Assembly (NCBI RefSeq): GCF_006442205.1
Contig: NZ_VFVR01000003.1
Location: forward strand, 372,001 to 436,000
Direction: 5' to 3'
DNA: 64,000 bases
Source of the DNA: Mesorhizobium sp. B2-3-12
GTDB taxonomy: Bacteria > Pseudomonadota > Alphaproteobacteria > Rhizobiales > Rhizobiaceae
Shown: positions 19,552-28,086 of the stretch, one piece after another
Layout of the letters: each line of letters begins with the position of its first letter
Position numbering within the stretch: position 1 is the stretch's first letter
Notes under the pieces: model-generated
The model's input: only the letters and a program-made list of their open reading frames with translations
Databases searched by the model: none
What the model was told of the DNA's origin: nothing
Program-made: the position numbers and the translations under genes

Positions 19552-19577
19552 AATGCAAAATAATGGCGCCGAAATGA

Positions 19578-20819
19578 TCAGGCCTTGAGGGTCGTTTTCT
19601 GGCTCTGAAGATAGGTGTCGATCTCGTCTGGATCGAAGATCTGACCATCGAAGAACCCGTCCGGGCCGAGCATCAGGCTTGCGCCCGCCGAGCCCACCGG
19701 AGTCGCCACCTTGAGCGCGCCCTCGACCTTGGCATTGGCGCCGGGCAGCGCCACGCCGAGCGGCTTCAGCGCCGAGCGGTAAAGGTCGGGCCGATAGCAG
19801 TCGCGCGCGATGGCGAGATTCTCCGGTGTGTGCGCGACATGACCCCAGCGCACCATCTGTGTGTAGAACCACAGCGCATGGCTTTTCCAGGGAAAGTTGG
19901 CGGCCTTGTCGAACGGCAGGAAGAAGTCGTCGATGTCCAGTTCCGCCCCGCCGCCCAGCCGGAGATGGCCAGTCAAGATCGGCATCTGCACGGCCGCAGG
20001 CAGGCCAAGGAAGCCGCGCTGCGACATCACCGCGGCCAATTCGCCGCGATTCGCCGGATCCTGGCACCACCGCGCCGAGTGATGCAGCGCGCGCAGGAGG
20101 GCCGCCAGAGCCTCGGGGGCTTGCTCGGCCCAGGCCTTGCGCGCACCGATGACCTTTTCCGGACTGTTGCGCCAGAGCAGCGCCTTGACGGTGACGATAT
20201 GGCCGGTGCCGGCCGCCACCGCGGCGCTGTTCCAGGGTTCGCCGACGCAATAGCCGTCGATCCGGCCGGCGGCGAGCGCGTCGGCCATGAAGGGCGGCGG
20301 CACGATGACGATCTCGATCTCGCGCGATGGATCGACGCCGCAGGCAGCAAGCCAGTAGCGGAGTTCGTAATTGTGCCCGGAATGCGGATGCACGACCGCA
20401 AAACGCAGTGGGTCGCGGCCCGCGCCGGCCCGCTCGCGGATGAAGGCGCCAAGTGCCGCGCCGGCACGGGCCGGATCGAGATCGGGTACGGCACCGTGCG
20501 CCGCCATGCCGGTCCAGACGGCGTTGGAGATGGTGACGCAGTTGCCGCCGAGCCCCAGCGAAAACGGCACGATGGTGTCGGAGGCGAGGGGCGTAAGGCC
20601 AAGATTGCAGGCGAGCGGCATCGGTCCCAGCATGTGCGCGAGGTCGAAATGGCCGATGGCGATGCGGTCGCGGATGTTGGCCCACGAGGTCTCGCGGTGC
20701 AGGGTGAGATCGATGCCTTCGCGCGCGGCAAAGCCCAGTTCGCCGGCCGCCACCAGGACGGCGCTATCGAAAAGCGGCATGAAGCCGGCGGTGATCTGGT
20801 GCTCGGCGCCCATGCTCAT
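19578..20819 (-). CDS. nasS: NasS, nitrate/nitrite sensor of the NasST system
   Basis: A 413-residue NrtA-like protein without any signal peptide, so it stays in the cytoplasm. In known NasST systems NasS binds the ANTAR protein NasT when nitrate and nitrite are absent and releases it when they bind. The GYCVGEPWN and IVPPPFM stretches are shared with the NrtA family. Its ATG overlaps the nasT stop as ATGA (20816-20819), so the two are made together. Gene order and lack of export signal separate it from a second transport protein. Confidence 0.88.
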   Translation of the reverse strand: MSMGAEHQITAGFMPLFDSAVLVAAGELGFAAREGIDLTLHRETSWANIRDRIAIGHFDLAHMLGPMPLACNLGLTPLASDTIVPFSLGLGGNCVTISNAVWTGMAAHGAVPDLDPARAGAALGAFIRERAGAGRDPLRFAVVHPHSGHNYELRYWLAACGVDPSREIEIVIVPPPFMADALAAGRIDGYCVGEPWNSAAVAAGTGHIVTVKALLWRNSPEKVIGARKAWAEQAPEALAALLRALHHSARWCQDPANRGELAAVMSQRGFLGLPAAVQMPILTGHLRLGGGAELDIDDFFLPFDKAANFPWKSHALWFYTQMVRWGHVAHTPENLAIARDCYRPDLYRSALKPLGVALPGANAKVEGALKVATPVGSAGASLMLGPDGFFDGQIFDPDEIDTYLQSQKTTLKA

Positions 20820-21418
20820 TCGTCCTCCGCCGGTCCCAATAGCCCAGCGGCAGTCACCAGGCTCTGGGCGATGTCGCTGATCTTGCGATTCTGGTTCATC
20901 GCCGTCTTGCGCAGCAGCGTGTAGGCGGCCTCTTCGCTCAGGCCGCGCGATTTCATCAGAATGCCCTTGGCACGGTCGATCACCTTGCGGTTCTCGAGTT
21001 CGCCGCGCACTTCCTCCAACTCGCGCGCCATGCGCGAAAAAGCGTTGAAGCGGCTGATGGCCATGTCGAGGATTGGCTTGACACGCTCCTGCCGAAGGCC
21101 GTCGACGACATAGGCCGAAACGCCGGCGTCGACCGCGGCCTCGATCGAGGCCTGGTCGGAGCGGTCGACGAACATGGCGATCGGCCGCTTTACCGCACGC
21201 GATAGCTGGAACATGTTCTCCAGCATGTCGCGGTTGGGGTTTTCCAGGTCGATGACGATGACGTCGGGCTCGATCTCGGCGATGCGGCGAGCAATGCCGC
21301 TGACGTCATGGATGACGGTGACCCGCTGATGGCCCGCCTCGCGCAAGCCAGCCTCGATAACCGAGGCGCGGATGCGGTTTTCGTCGATCACCAGGACGGC
21401 GAGGGAAGTTCGGACCAT
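20816..21418 (-). CDS. nasT: NasT, ANTAR-domain transcription antiterminator
   Basis: A 200-residue two-domain regulator. Residues 1-120 form a receiver-like domain (LAVLVIDENRIRASVIEAG, with DVIVIDLENPN holding the would-be phospho-acceptor position). Residues 135-190 are the ANTAR RNA-binding domain (ENRKVIDRAKGILM, then LSEEAAYTLLRKTAM). It is expected to disrupt the terminator in the nrtA leader when freed from NasS. The putative promoter places the transcript start at or next to the ATG, so the message may be leaderless. Confidence 0.93.
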   Translation of the reverse strand: MVRTSLAVLVIDENRIRASVIEAGLREAGHQRVTVIHDVSGIARRIAEIEPDVIVIDLENPNRDMLENMFQLSRAVKRPIAMFVDRSDQASIEAAVDAGVSAYVVDGLRQERVKPILDMAISRFNAFSRMARELEEVRGELENRKVIDRAKGILMKSRGLSEEAAYTLLRKTAMNQNRKISDIAQSLVTAAGLLGPAEDE

Positions 21419-21424
21419 GCCCGC

Positions 21425-21453
21425 ATTATGAGCAAGGCCGCAAAATTGTGCAA
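21425..21453 (-). promoter_or_regulatory. Sigma-70-like promoter of nasTS
   Basis: The minus strand reads TTGCAC - 17 bases - CATAAT, a near-consensus -35/-10 pair. The -10 box ends at 21425 and the nasT ATG begins at 21418, so initiation about seven bases downstream would fall on the ATG itself. Confidence 0.55.
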
Positions 21454-21459
21454 CGCAGC

Positions 21460-21483
21460 AAAGCCACCGGCCACGGTGGCTTT
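21460..21483. terminator. Perfect hairpin between the His-rich gene and nasT
   Basis: AAAGCCACCG and CGGTGGCTTT form a perfect 10-bp stem around a GCCA loop, 72 bases beyond the stop of the His-rich gene and just upstream of the nasT promoter. Only three T follow the GC part, so it is a moderate terminator. Confidence 0.55.
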
Positions 21484-21555
21484 GCCCAACTGTTGGCGAA
21501 AACTTTCTGCGCCCAAGCTGACGGCGAAAACTATCTGCCTAGCAGGAGACGCCGA

Positions 21556-21870
21556 TCAGCCGCAGACGCGAACGTCTTCGGCTACCCTGTGATGGTGGCG
21601 CCAATGCACAACCGTCTCGATGTGGCAGCGGTGATGGCGGTGGTGGCGCCGGTATTCACGGTCGTTGTCGTACTGAACGCTCTGGTCGCCATCATACTCG
21701 TTGTCGTAGCGGCGCTCATGGTGACGGCGCACAACAATCCCGGAATCGTCATCCGAGGAATATTGGTTTTCGTCGTCGGACTGGATCGTCAGACTGGCGG
21801 CCTGCGTGGGCGCAATCGCCGCCGCTGTCGCGGCAAACGCCAGCACCGAAGACAAGATCAATTTTCTCAT
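21556..21870 (-). CDS. Small secreted histidine-rich protein
   Basis: A 104-residue protein of unknown function. ATG 21870 has a strong GGAGGA ribosome site and gives a clean signal peptide (MRKLILSSVLAFAATAAAIA) cut near TQAAS. The mature part is acidic at first (DDENQYSSDDDSG) and then dense in His, Arg and Tyr (RRHHERR, RRHHRHHRCH, WRHHHR). Metal binding is plausible from composition only. It has its own downstream hairpin, so it is probably monocistronic. Confidence 0.7.
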   Translation of the reverse strand: MRKLILSSVLAFAATAAAIAPTQAASLTIQSDDENQYSSDDDSGIVVRRHHERRYDNEYDGDQSVQYDNDREYRRHHRHHRCHIETVVHWRHHHRVAEDVRVCG

Positions 21871-21980
21871 TCCATCCTCCTGCGTGTTCAACACACATAA
21901 ACTCGCGGAAGAACTGGGTGTTCCGCTCACATCCACACGCTTTGCGACACCGGAGACATCAAGGCGTTATCGGCCAGGGA

Positions 21981-22781
21981 CTAAAAGCGGACGAAGGCGG
22001 TCAGCGGCAGGTGATCGGAGGCCACCCGCGACAGCGGTGTGTCATGCGCTTCGACGGTCGCGATCATGCCGTGCCGGTTGGCCATGATCCGGTCGAGCGC
22101 CAACAGCGGCAGGTTGGACGGGAAGGTGGGGACTGCCGGCGGCTGCGGGCCGAAGGTCGCGTGCAGCGTGTTCAGCGCCGAGCGGTTTCCGAGCCGCCAT
22201 TCGTTCAGGTCGCCGAGCAGGAGCGTCGGCTTCTCGTCGGGACTGTTCATGATATCCAGAACGACCTGGGCCTGCTGGGAGCGGGATCGGCGCAGCAATC
22301 CCAGATGCGCCGCGATGATGCGCAAGGACTGATTTCCGTCGAGATCGATCTCGGCCACCACGGCGCCGCGCGGTTCGAGACCTGGAAGTCTGATCTGATG
22401 CACGTCGCGAACGACGCCCTTTTTGAACAGCAGGACATTGCCGTGCCAGCCATGGCCTTTGCCCGTCGCGGAAATGGGCACCGGTACGAGGCCGGTTTCC
22501 AGTTCGAGACGGTGCAGGTCGAGAAGCCCGTCACGGTCGCCGAAACGATTATCGGCCTCCTGCAGGGCGATGACGTCCGGGGCGATCTCGCGGATGACGC
22601 GGCTGGTGCGGTCGGGATCGAATCTGCGGTCGACGCCGATGCATTTGTGGACGTTGTAGGAGGCGACCAGCGTCCCGGTGACGCCGTCCTTCTTCGGCGA
22701 CAAGGCGTTGGCCTTGCGCATCCGCCTGTCGCGAATGGACAGGAGCATGCTTGCCGGCAGGCTGCGACCGTTCATTCGCAT
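21981..22781 (-). CDS. Endonuclease/exonuclease/phosphatase-family protein
   Basis: A protein of about 266 residues with the EEP fold. Recognisable motifs in order: SYNVHKCIG, VIALQEAD (the catalytic Glu), IIAAHLG, LLLGDLNEW (Asp-Asn pair) and SDHLPL (catalytic His near the C-terminus). It probably hydrolyses a phosphodiester in a nucleic acid or lipid head group. The start is uncertain: ATG at 22781 or 22775, or GTG at 22817, none with a strong ribosome site. It lies just downstream of the phospholipase D-like gene on the same strand; such pairs are common in rhizobia. Confidence 0.82.
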   Translation of the reverse strand: MRMNGRSLPASMLLSIRDRRMRKANALSPKKDGVTGTLVASYNVHKCIGVDRRFDPDRTSRVIREIAPDVIALQEADNRFGDRDGLLDLHRLELETGLVPVPISATGKGHGWHGNVLLFKKGVVRDVHQIRLPGLEPRGAVVAEIDLDGNQSLRIIAAHLGLLRRSRSQQAQVVLDIMNSPDEKPTLLLGDLNEWRLGNRSALNTLHATFGPQPPAVPTFPSNLPLLALDRIMANRHGMIATVEAHDTPLSRVASDHLPLTAFVRF

Positions 22782-22902
22782 AGCGCGCCCATCATCCTTG
22801 CTGTTCTCACCATGCACCTAGAAATAGAGTCTTTCGGCCGATGTTCCATGGCCGGCGATACGCTATCGGGCAAACACGTCGTTTTATTAAATACGGCGTT
22901 TC

Positions 22903-24366
22903 TCAGAGATAGGGCGATCCCAGCCAGAGGATGCGGTCGAAGAGGCGGATGATGAACGGGCGTGCCCGCAAGGAGGCCAGCGTGACCGGGACGGCCGTTT
23001 CGATCGCAGAGCCGATCCGGTTCTCGATCTCGGTGGCAAAGCCTGCGTCGAGCACCTCCAGATCGATTTCGAAGTTGAGCCGCAGCGAGCGGGCATCGAG
23101 GTTGGATGATCCGACATAGGCCCACACGCCGTCGATCGAAAGCAGCTTGGAATGGTCGAAAGGGCCTTCCGTGCGCCATATGCGGCAATAATTCTTCAGA
23201 ATCTGGTCGAATTGCGCGGTCATGGCGCGGTCGACAAGGAAGAGGTTGTTCACCGCCGGCACCACGACATCGATCTCGACGCCGCGCCTTGCCGCGGTGA
23301 CCAAGGCACTGATCAGTTCCCGGTCAGGCAGGAAATAGGGCGACATCAGGCGGATCGACTTGCGCGCGACCGAGAAGGCGCCGATCAGCAGTTTGTGGTT
23401 GGTTTCATTGCTGGCATCCGGTCCGGAAGCGACCGCGCGTACCAGCATCGGCTGGCCGGCGGGCGGCGAAACCGGTGCGATCCGCCAGGCATCGCCCTTC
23501 AGCGCCTCCTTGGTGGCGAAGCGCCAGTCTTCCGCCGCGACCGAGAAGAGATCGGCCACAACCGGTCCGGTGACCTTGAAATGCGTGTCCCTGGCGCTGT
23601 TGGAGCCGGCGAACTCCGCCGAAAAACCCTTGCGGATGTTCATGCCGCCGGTAAACGCAACCGTGCCGTCGACCACCAGGATCTTGCGGTGGGTCCGCAG
23701 GTTGGCATAGGGCAAGCGCAAGCCCATGACGATGTTGCCGTTGAAGACATCGGCCGTGATGTTGGCGCTGCGCAAATGCCCCAGGATGCTGGGTACGGAG
23801 TAGCGGGCCCCGACGGCATCGATCAGCACGCGGACGGTGACGCCGCGCCGGACGGCGCCGGCCAGCGCTTCGACGAAGAGCAGGCCAACCGCGTCATTGT
23901 CGAAAATATAGGTCTCGAGCAGGACGCTGCGCTCGGCCCCGTCGATCGCCGCGCGCATGGCGGGATAGGCCTCGTCGCCGCTTTCCAGCACATCGATCGC
24001 GTTTCCCGGGTTGAGCGCGCGCCGCGCCACCCTGTCGCCCAGCGTCCTGAGGCCGGTGAAGCGCTGTCCATAGCGCTCGATGATCAACGCCTCCTCGGCC
24101 GCGACATCGCGCTCATGCTTGGCCGACACCAGGCCATCGGCAAGCGGGCGCTGCGCGCTGATCGTGGCGCGGCGGATGCGGTTGATGCCGGCGACGGCAT
24201 AGATCAGCACGCCGAGGATCGGCGACAGCACCATGACACCGACCCAGCCGGTGGCGGCGCGAACGTCCTCCTTGGTCATGACGGCATGGGCAATGCCGAT
24301 GGTCGCCATCACCACGGAGATGATTGCCAGTATTTGGGGCCAGTGAATCGCCAGGGTCTCGAACAT
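22903..24366 (-). CDS. cls: Cardiolipin synthase-like phospholipase D protein
   Basis: A protein of about 487 residues with two N-terminal membrane helices (ILAIISVVMATIGIAHA and TGWVGVMVLSPILGVLIYAV) and two HKD motifs: HRKILVVDG followed by GGMNI, and HSKLLSIDG followed by GSSNLDARS. That is the bacterial cardiolipin synthase plan: transfer of a phosphatidyl group between phosphatidylglycerol molecules at the inner membrane. ATG 24366 is used; a TTG lies 36 bases upstream. A role in cardiolipin formation is from family; a different transphosphatidylation cannot be excluded. Confidence 0.87.
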   Translation of the reverse strand: MFETLAIHWPQILAIISVVMATIGIAHAVMTKEDVRAATGWVGVMVLSPILGVLIYAVAGINRIRRATISAQRPLADGLVSAKHERDVAAEEALIIERYGQRFTGLRTLGDRVARRALNPGNAIDVLESGDEAYPAMRAAIDGAERSVLLETYIFDNDAVGLLFVEALAGAVRRGVTVRVLIDAVGARYSVPSILGHLRSANITADVFNGNIVMGLRLPYANLRTHRKILVVDGTVAFTGGMNIRKGFSAEFAGSNSARDTHFKVTGPVVADLFSVAAEDWRFATKEALKGDAWRIAPVSPPAGQPMLVRAVASGPDASNETNHKLLIGAFSVARKSIRLMSPYFLPDRELISALVTAARRGVEIDVVVPAVNNLFLVDRAMTAQFDQILKNYCRIWRTEGPFDHSKLLSIDGVWAYVGSSNLDARSLRLNFEIDLEVLDAGFATEIENRIGSAIETAVPVTLASLRARPFIIRLFDRILWLGSPYL

Positions 24367-24442
24367 TGCCAGGACTATCCAGCGAGCGCCCGCGGAAGGC
24401 AATGCAGCTGGCCATGTCCGCCTTCACCGATTGGACGCACGG

Positions 24443-25159
24443 CTATTTGAGCAGGCCAGTCAGCACGTTGAAAGCGGCGTCGATATCGGCGCGGACGGCG
24501 GTCTTGACCGCCTCGCCATCGCGATCACGCAGCGCCGCGAACATCTCCTTATGGTGCTCGTTGGCGGTCGAATAGTTTCCGGAATCGTGCAGCATGTTGA
24601 AATAGGGGCTGATCTGCAGCCACAGGTTCTCGATGATGTTGAGGATGTTCTCGGAGCCTGCGGCCCGGTAGATGGAGAAATGAAAGGCGTAGTTGGCGCG
24701 CAGGTAGGATTTGACATCTCCCGCCGCATTGGCCTGTTCGAGGACTTCCAGATGCCGGGCGAGCCGCGTGATCCCCTGCTCGTCCATGTGTTCGGCCGCC
24801 CACGCGGCGGCGATCGCCTCGATCTCGAAGCGGACATTCCTGAGGTCGACGAGGCGGGCGCGGCTGAGCGCCGGAATTCCGATGGAACGGCCTGAAACGA
24901 CCATCAAGGCGTTGGCCGCGGTCAGCCGCCGCAATGCCTCCCTCACCGGCATCGGGCTGACGCCGAAGGCGTCGGCGAGGCTTTGCACCGTCACCATCTC
25001 GCCAGGCACGATGCTGCCGTCGAGGATCAATTCGGTGACATGGCGATAGACCCTGTCCTGCAGGGTCTCCCTAGACAGCGGCGTTATCTCGACACCAGGC
25101 TTCCTGAACGCCGCTCCGGCCATCTCCCGATCAACCTTCCCGCGCAAAAGGCTGCGCAT
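24443..25159 (-). CDS. GntR-family regulator (FadR/FCD type), divergent from the sugar operon
   Basis: About 238 residues. An N-terminal winged helix (LQDRVYRHVTELILDGSIVPGE, then VSPMPVREALRRL) is followed by an FCD ligand domain with the usual metal-site histidines (NYAFHFSIYRAAG, NEHHKEMFAAL). Start is uncertain: ATG 25159 is used, TTG 25174 and ATG 25123 are alternatives. It faces the ABC/catabolic operon across a 170-bp gap that contains palindromes, so it most likely represses that operon and responds to its substrate or an early intermediate. Confidence 0.88.
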   Translation of the reverse strand: MRSLLRGKVDREMAGAAFRKPGVEITPLSRETLQDRVYRHVTELILDGSIVPGEMVTVQSLADAFGVSPMPVREALRRLTAANALMVVSGRSIGIPALSRARLVDLRNVRFEIEAIAAAWAAEHMDEQGITRLARHLEVLEQANAAGDVKSYLRANYAFHFSIYRAAGSENILNIIENLWLQISPYFNMLHDSGNYSTANEHHKEMFAALRDRDGEAVKTAVRADIDAAFNVLTGLLK

Positions 25160-25231
25160 GCTCCCGAAATGCAAGGTTCCGGTCGCGGCGTCAAGCGTCG
25201 CGCCATTCTATAGGATATTTCATCATTGATC

Positions 25232-25248
25232 TTTGATCAAATCATGAT
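25232..25248. promoter_or_regulatory. Candidate GntR operator
   Basis: TTTGATCAAA (25232-25241) is a perfect palindrome and is directly followed by ATCATGAT (25241-25248), also palindromic; another TTGATC lies at 25226. A possible -35 (TTGATC, 25233-25238) falls inside. The position midway between the divergent genes suits a repressor site. Confidence 0.4.
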
Positions 25249-25329
25249 ACGGTCACCAATATCGGATGACAGGGGCCGCGTCTCGTGCCCCTAGGAGGCA
25301 TTCGGTCGTTCGTATCGGGAGGAATTCAC

Positions 25330-26457
25330 ATGAGAATCGGATTGAAGATCCGGCGGCTCGCGCTGCTGGCCGGCATGGCCGTTTGCGCCCTTGGCGTGTC
25401 GGCCGCCGAGGCCGCCGAAAAGCACAAGATATTTCTCAGCATGAGCTATATCGGCAATGACTGGCAGGCCGAGGCGGCGAACATGGTCAAGGCCATGGCC
25501 GCGCACAAGAGCCTGGCCGACAAGGTCGACCTGCAGGTCCAGGTCGCCGGGCCGAACGCCCAGCGCCAGATCCAGCAGATCAACGCCATGGTGCAGAGCG
25601 GCGCCGAGGCGATCGTCGTCTATCCGATCTCGCCGACCGCGCTCAACCAGGTCGTGAAAAATGCCTGCGACAAGGGTGTGAAGGTCTTTGCCTACGACGC
25701 CGAGATCACCGAACCCTGCGCCTACAATGTCCATATCGATCAGCTGGAGGCGGGCCGGGTGACCGCCGAATGGCTGGTCAAGAAGCTCAATGGCAAGGGT
25801 AACATCATCGCCATCACCGGTGTTCCAGGCACGTCCGTCGACGATCAGCGGACAAAGGCCGCCAAGGAAGTCTTCGCCAAATATCCCGACATCAAGATCG
25901 TCGGCGAGGCTGTCGGAATGTGGAGCCAGGCGGTCGCCCGCACCGAGCTTTCGAAGATCCTGGCCACCCGCAACTGGAACGACATAAACGGGCTGTGGAT
26001 GCAGGTTGGCTGCTTCACCGCCAACTCCATGCAGTTGGAAGCCGGCAAGAAGGCCAGCGAACTCCTGCCATGCGCCGGTGAAGGCTCCAATGGCGGCCGC
26101 ATCCAGATGCTGCCGGAGGGCACCGAGGTGGAAGGTGCTGCTCCACCCTACGCACCGGCAGGCGCGCAACGCATTTCCTATGCCTCGCCGCCCTATTCGG
26201 GTGCGCTGGCCCTGAAGCTCGCCGTCGAGGCGATCGAAGGCAAGGACGTGCCTAAGACGACGATTCTGCCGCTGCCGGTCGTCACCAATGAGACGATCAA
26301 GCTGTGCGACGAAGGCACATGGGCGGAAATGAAGGCAGGCTGCAACGCCTTCAAGCCGTCGCTGGTCTCAAATCCCGGCTGGTTTGCTTCGATCTTCTCC
26401 GACCAGACACCCGAGGTCGGCCTCAACGCCGCCCTTGTCGGTCAGCCGGAGAACTGA
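25330..26457 (+). CDS. Sugar-type ABC transporter, periplasmic binding protein
   Basis: A 375-residue periplasmic-binding-protein-like protein of the RbsB/XylF cluster (peripla_BP_4). A signal peptide is visible (residues 1-29, LALLAGMAVCALGVSAAEA). GGGAGGAATTCAC gives a strong ribosome site for ATG 25330. Typical features are IFLSMSYIGNDWQ at the start of the mature domain and QIQQINAMVQSGAEAIVVYP in the first lobe. It has more Cys (CDKG, EPCAY, GCFTANS, LPCAGEG, KLCDEG, GCNAF) than usual ribose binders, suggesting disulfides. The ligand is unknown; the catabolic genes downstream point to a sugar, lactone or sugar acid. Confidence 0.88.
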   Translation: MRIGLKIRRLALLAGMAVCALGVSAAEAAEKHKIFLSMSYIGNDWQAEAANMVKAMAAHKSLADKVDLQVQVAGPNAQRQIQQINAMVQSGAEAIVVYPISPTALNQVVKNACDKGVKVFAYDAEITEPCAYNVHIDQLEAGRVTAEWLVKKLNGKGNIIAITGVPGTSVDDQRTKAAKEVFAKYPDIKIVGEAVGMWSQAVARTELSKILATRNWNDINGLWMQVGCFTANSMQLEAGKKASELLPCAGEGSNGGRIQMLPEGTEVEGAAPPYAPAGAQRISYASPPYSGALALKLAVEAIEGKDVPKTTILPLPVVTNETIKLCDEGTWAEMKAGCNAFKPSLVSNPGWFASIFSDQTPEVGLNAALVGQPEN

Positions 26458-26523
26458 GCCTCCCAAGGCCAATGGTGACGATGCGCGGATTATCTCCCGT
26501 GCATCGTCGATCCGCGCCGGTGG

Positions 26524-28086
26524 ATGGCGCCCAAAAGCCCGGCGATCGAGGACATGACAGAACAGTTCGAACTTCCCGCGATCGAGATCGACGGCATCGG
26601 CAAGGCCTTTGGGCCGACGGTCGCGCTGGACGGCGTATCGTTCGCCATCGCGCCCGGCAGCGTCCACGCATTGCTGGGTGAGAACGGAGCCGGCAAGTCG
26701 ACGCTGGTGAAACTGTTGTCGGGCCTTGTGCGGCCGAGCGAAGGCCATGTCCGCGTCTTCGGCAAGGAGATCAGCTACGGCGCACCGCGCGCGGCACATG
26801 CGCTGGGCGTGCAGACGGCGTTCCAGGAGATGACCCTGGTGCGCGATCTCTCGGTCCTCGACAACATGCTGTTGCCATACGCTCCCATCGGCGTCTCCGG
26901 CCTGATACGTCGCAAAGCGGCACGCAATGCAGTGCGCCGTCATATCGACGAACTCGGCTTTTCCGTCGATCTCGATGCCGAGGTTGGCGAACTCGAGCTT
27001 GCCGTGCGCCAGAAGATCGAGATCGCGCGCGCCGTCTATCGCAAGCCGCGCATCCTGCTGCTCGACGAGCCGACCTCGACGCTCGCCGGCCGCGACGTCG
27101 ACTGGCTGGGCGACATCATCGCCAGGCTGAAGGCGGCAGGCACCACCATCGTCTTCATCACCCATCGCATGCGCGAAGTCAGGGCCTTTTGCGACACGCT
27201 GACGATTCTGAGAAACGGCCGCCACATCGTCACCGCGCCGGTCGCCGAGGTCTCGGATGCAGACGTGATCGAAAAGATCATCGGCCGCAGCATCGAGCAG
27301 ACTTTTCCGCCCAAGCCCGACGGCGCCCAGGCGTTTGGGCCTCCGGTTCTGGGCGTGCGTGACCTCAAGGTCGGGCGCAAGCTCGACGGCGCGAATTTCG
27401 ATCTGCGCCGAGGCGAGATCCTCGGCATTGCCGGATTGCAGGGGATGGGTCAGCAAGATCTGTTCCTCGCCTGTTTCGGCATGGCCGAAATCACCCGCGG
27501 CGACATTCTCGTCGATGGCCGCAAAGTCTGGCTCGGCTCCCCGGCCGACGCGCTTCGGCCCAACATGGCGATCGGCCTGGTGCCGGAAGACCGCAAGTCC
27601 GAGGGCCTGTTCCTGAAACTGTCGGGCAGCCAGAACGCCACGCTGCCCGTCGTGTCGCGCTTCACGCGGTTTGGCCTCGTCGACACCAAGGCCGAGACGG
27701 GCTCCGTGGAAGAGGCATTCGCCGCCGTCGAAGTCGACCGCCGCGCGCTGTGGACGCGGGCCGGGGCGTTCTCGGGCGGCAACCAGCAAAAGATCGCCAT
27801 CGCCAAATGGCTGGTGGCGCAAAGCCGCATCCTGCTTCTGTTCGATCCGACGCGCGGCATCGATGTCGGCACCAAGCATGAGCTTTATGTGATGATGCGA
27901 AATTACGTCGCCGCCGGCGGCTCGATCCTGTTGCACTCGACCGAGATTCCCGAGCTGGTCCATCAATGCGACCGGGTGCTGGTCCTCTATGACGGGCACA
28001 TCGCCGCGGAACTGGAGGGTGACGCCATAACCGAGCCCGCCATCATGCGGCCGGCGCTCGGGCATGCCGGGGATGTCGCCGCATGA
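26524..28086 (+). CDS. Sugar-type ABC transporter, duplicated ATP-binding protein
   Basis: A 520-residue RbsA/MglA-like protein with two ATPase domains. Domain 1 has Walker A GENGAGKST and Walker B ILLLDEPTSTL, but its signature is degenerate (ELAVRQKIE instead of LSGGxxQ). Domain 2 has a degenerate Walker A (GLQGMGQQD) but a good signature (FSGGNQQKIAIA). This complementary decay is common in the family. ATG 26524 is used; ATG 26554 is equally possible, and neither has a clear ribosome site. The stop overlaps the permease start as ATGA (28083-28086). Confidence 0.88.
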   Translation: MAPKSPAIEDMTEQFELPAIEIDGIGKAFGPTVALDGVSFAIAPGSVHALLGENGAGKSTLVKLLSGLVRPSEGHVRVFGKEISYGAPRAAHALGVQTAFQEMTLVRDLSVLDNMLLPYAPIGVSGLIRRKAARNAVRRHIDELGFSVDLDAEVGELELAVRQKIEIARAVYRKPRILLLDEPTSTLAGRDVDWLGDIIARLKAAGTTIVFITHRMREVRAFCDTLTILRNGRHIVTAPVAEVSDADVIEKIIGRSIEQTFPPKPDGAQAFGPPVLGVRDLKVGRKLDGANFDLRRGEILGIAGLQGMGQQDLFLACFGMAEITRGDILVDGRKVWLGSPADALRPNMAIGLVPEDRKSEGLFLKLSGSQNATLPVVSRFTRFGLVDTKAETGSVEEAFAAVEVDRRALWTRAGAFSGGNQQKIAIAKWLVAQSRILLLFDPTRGIDVGTKHELYVMMRNYVAAGGSILLHSTEIPELVHQCDRVLVLYDGHIAAELEGDAITEPAIMRPALGHAGDVAA

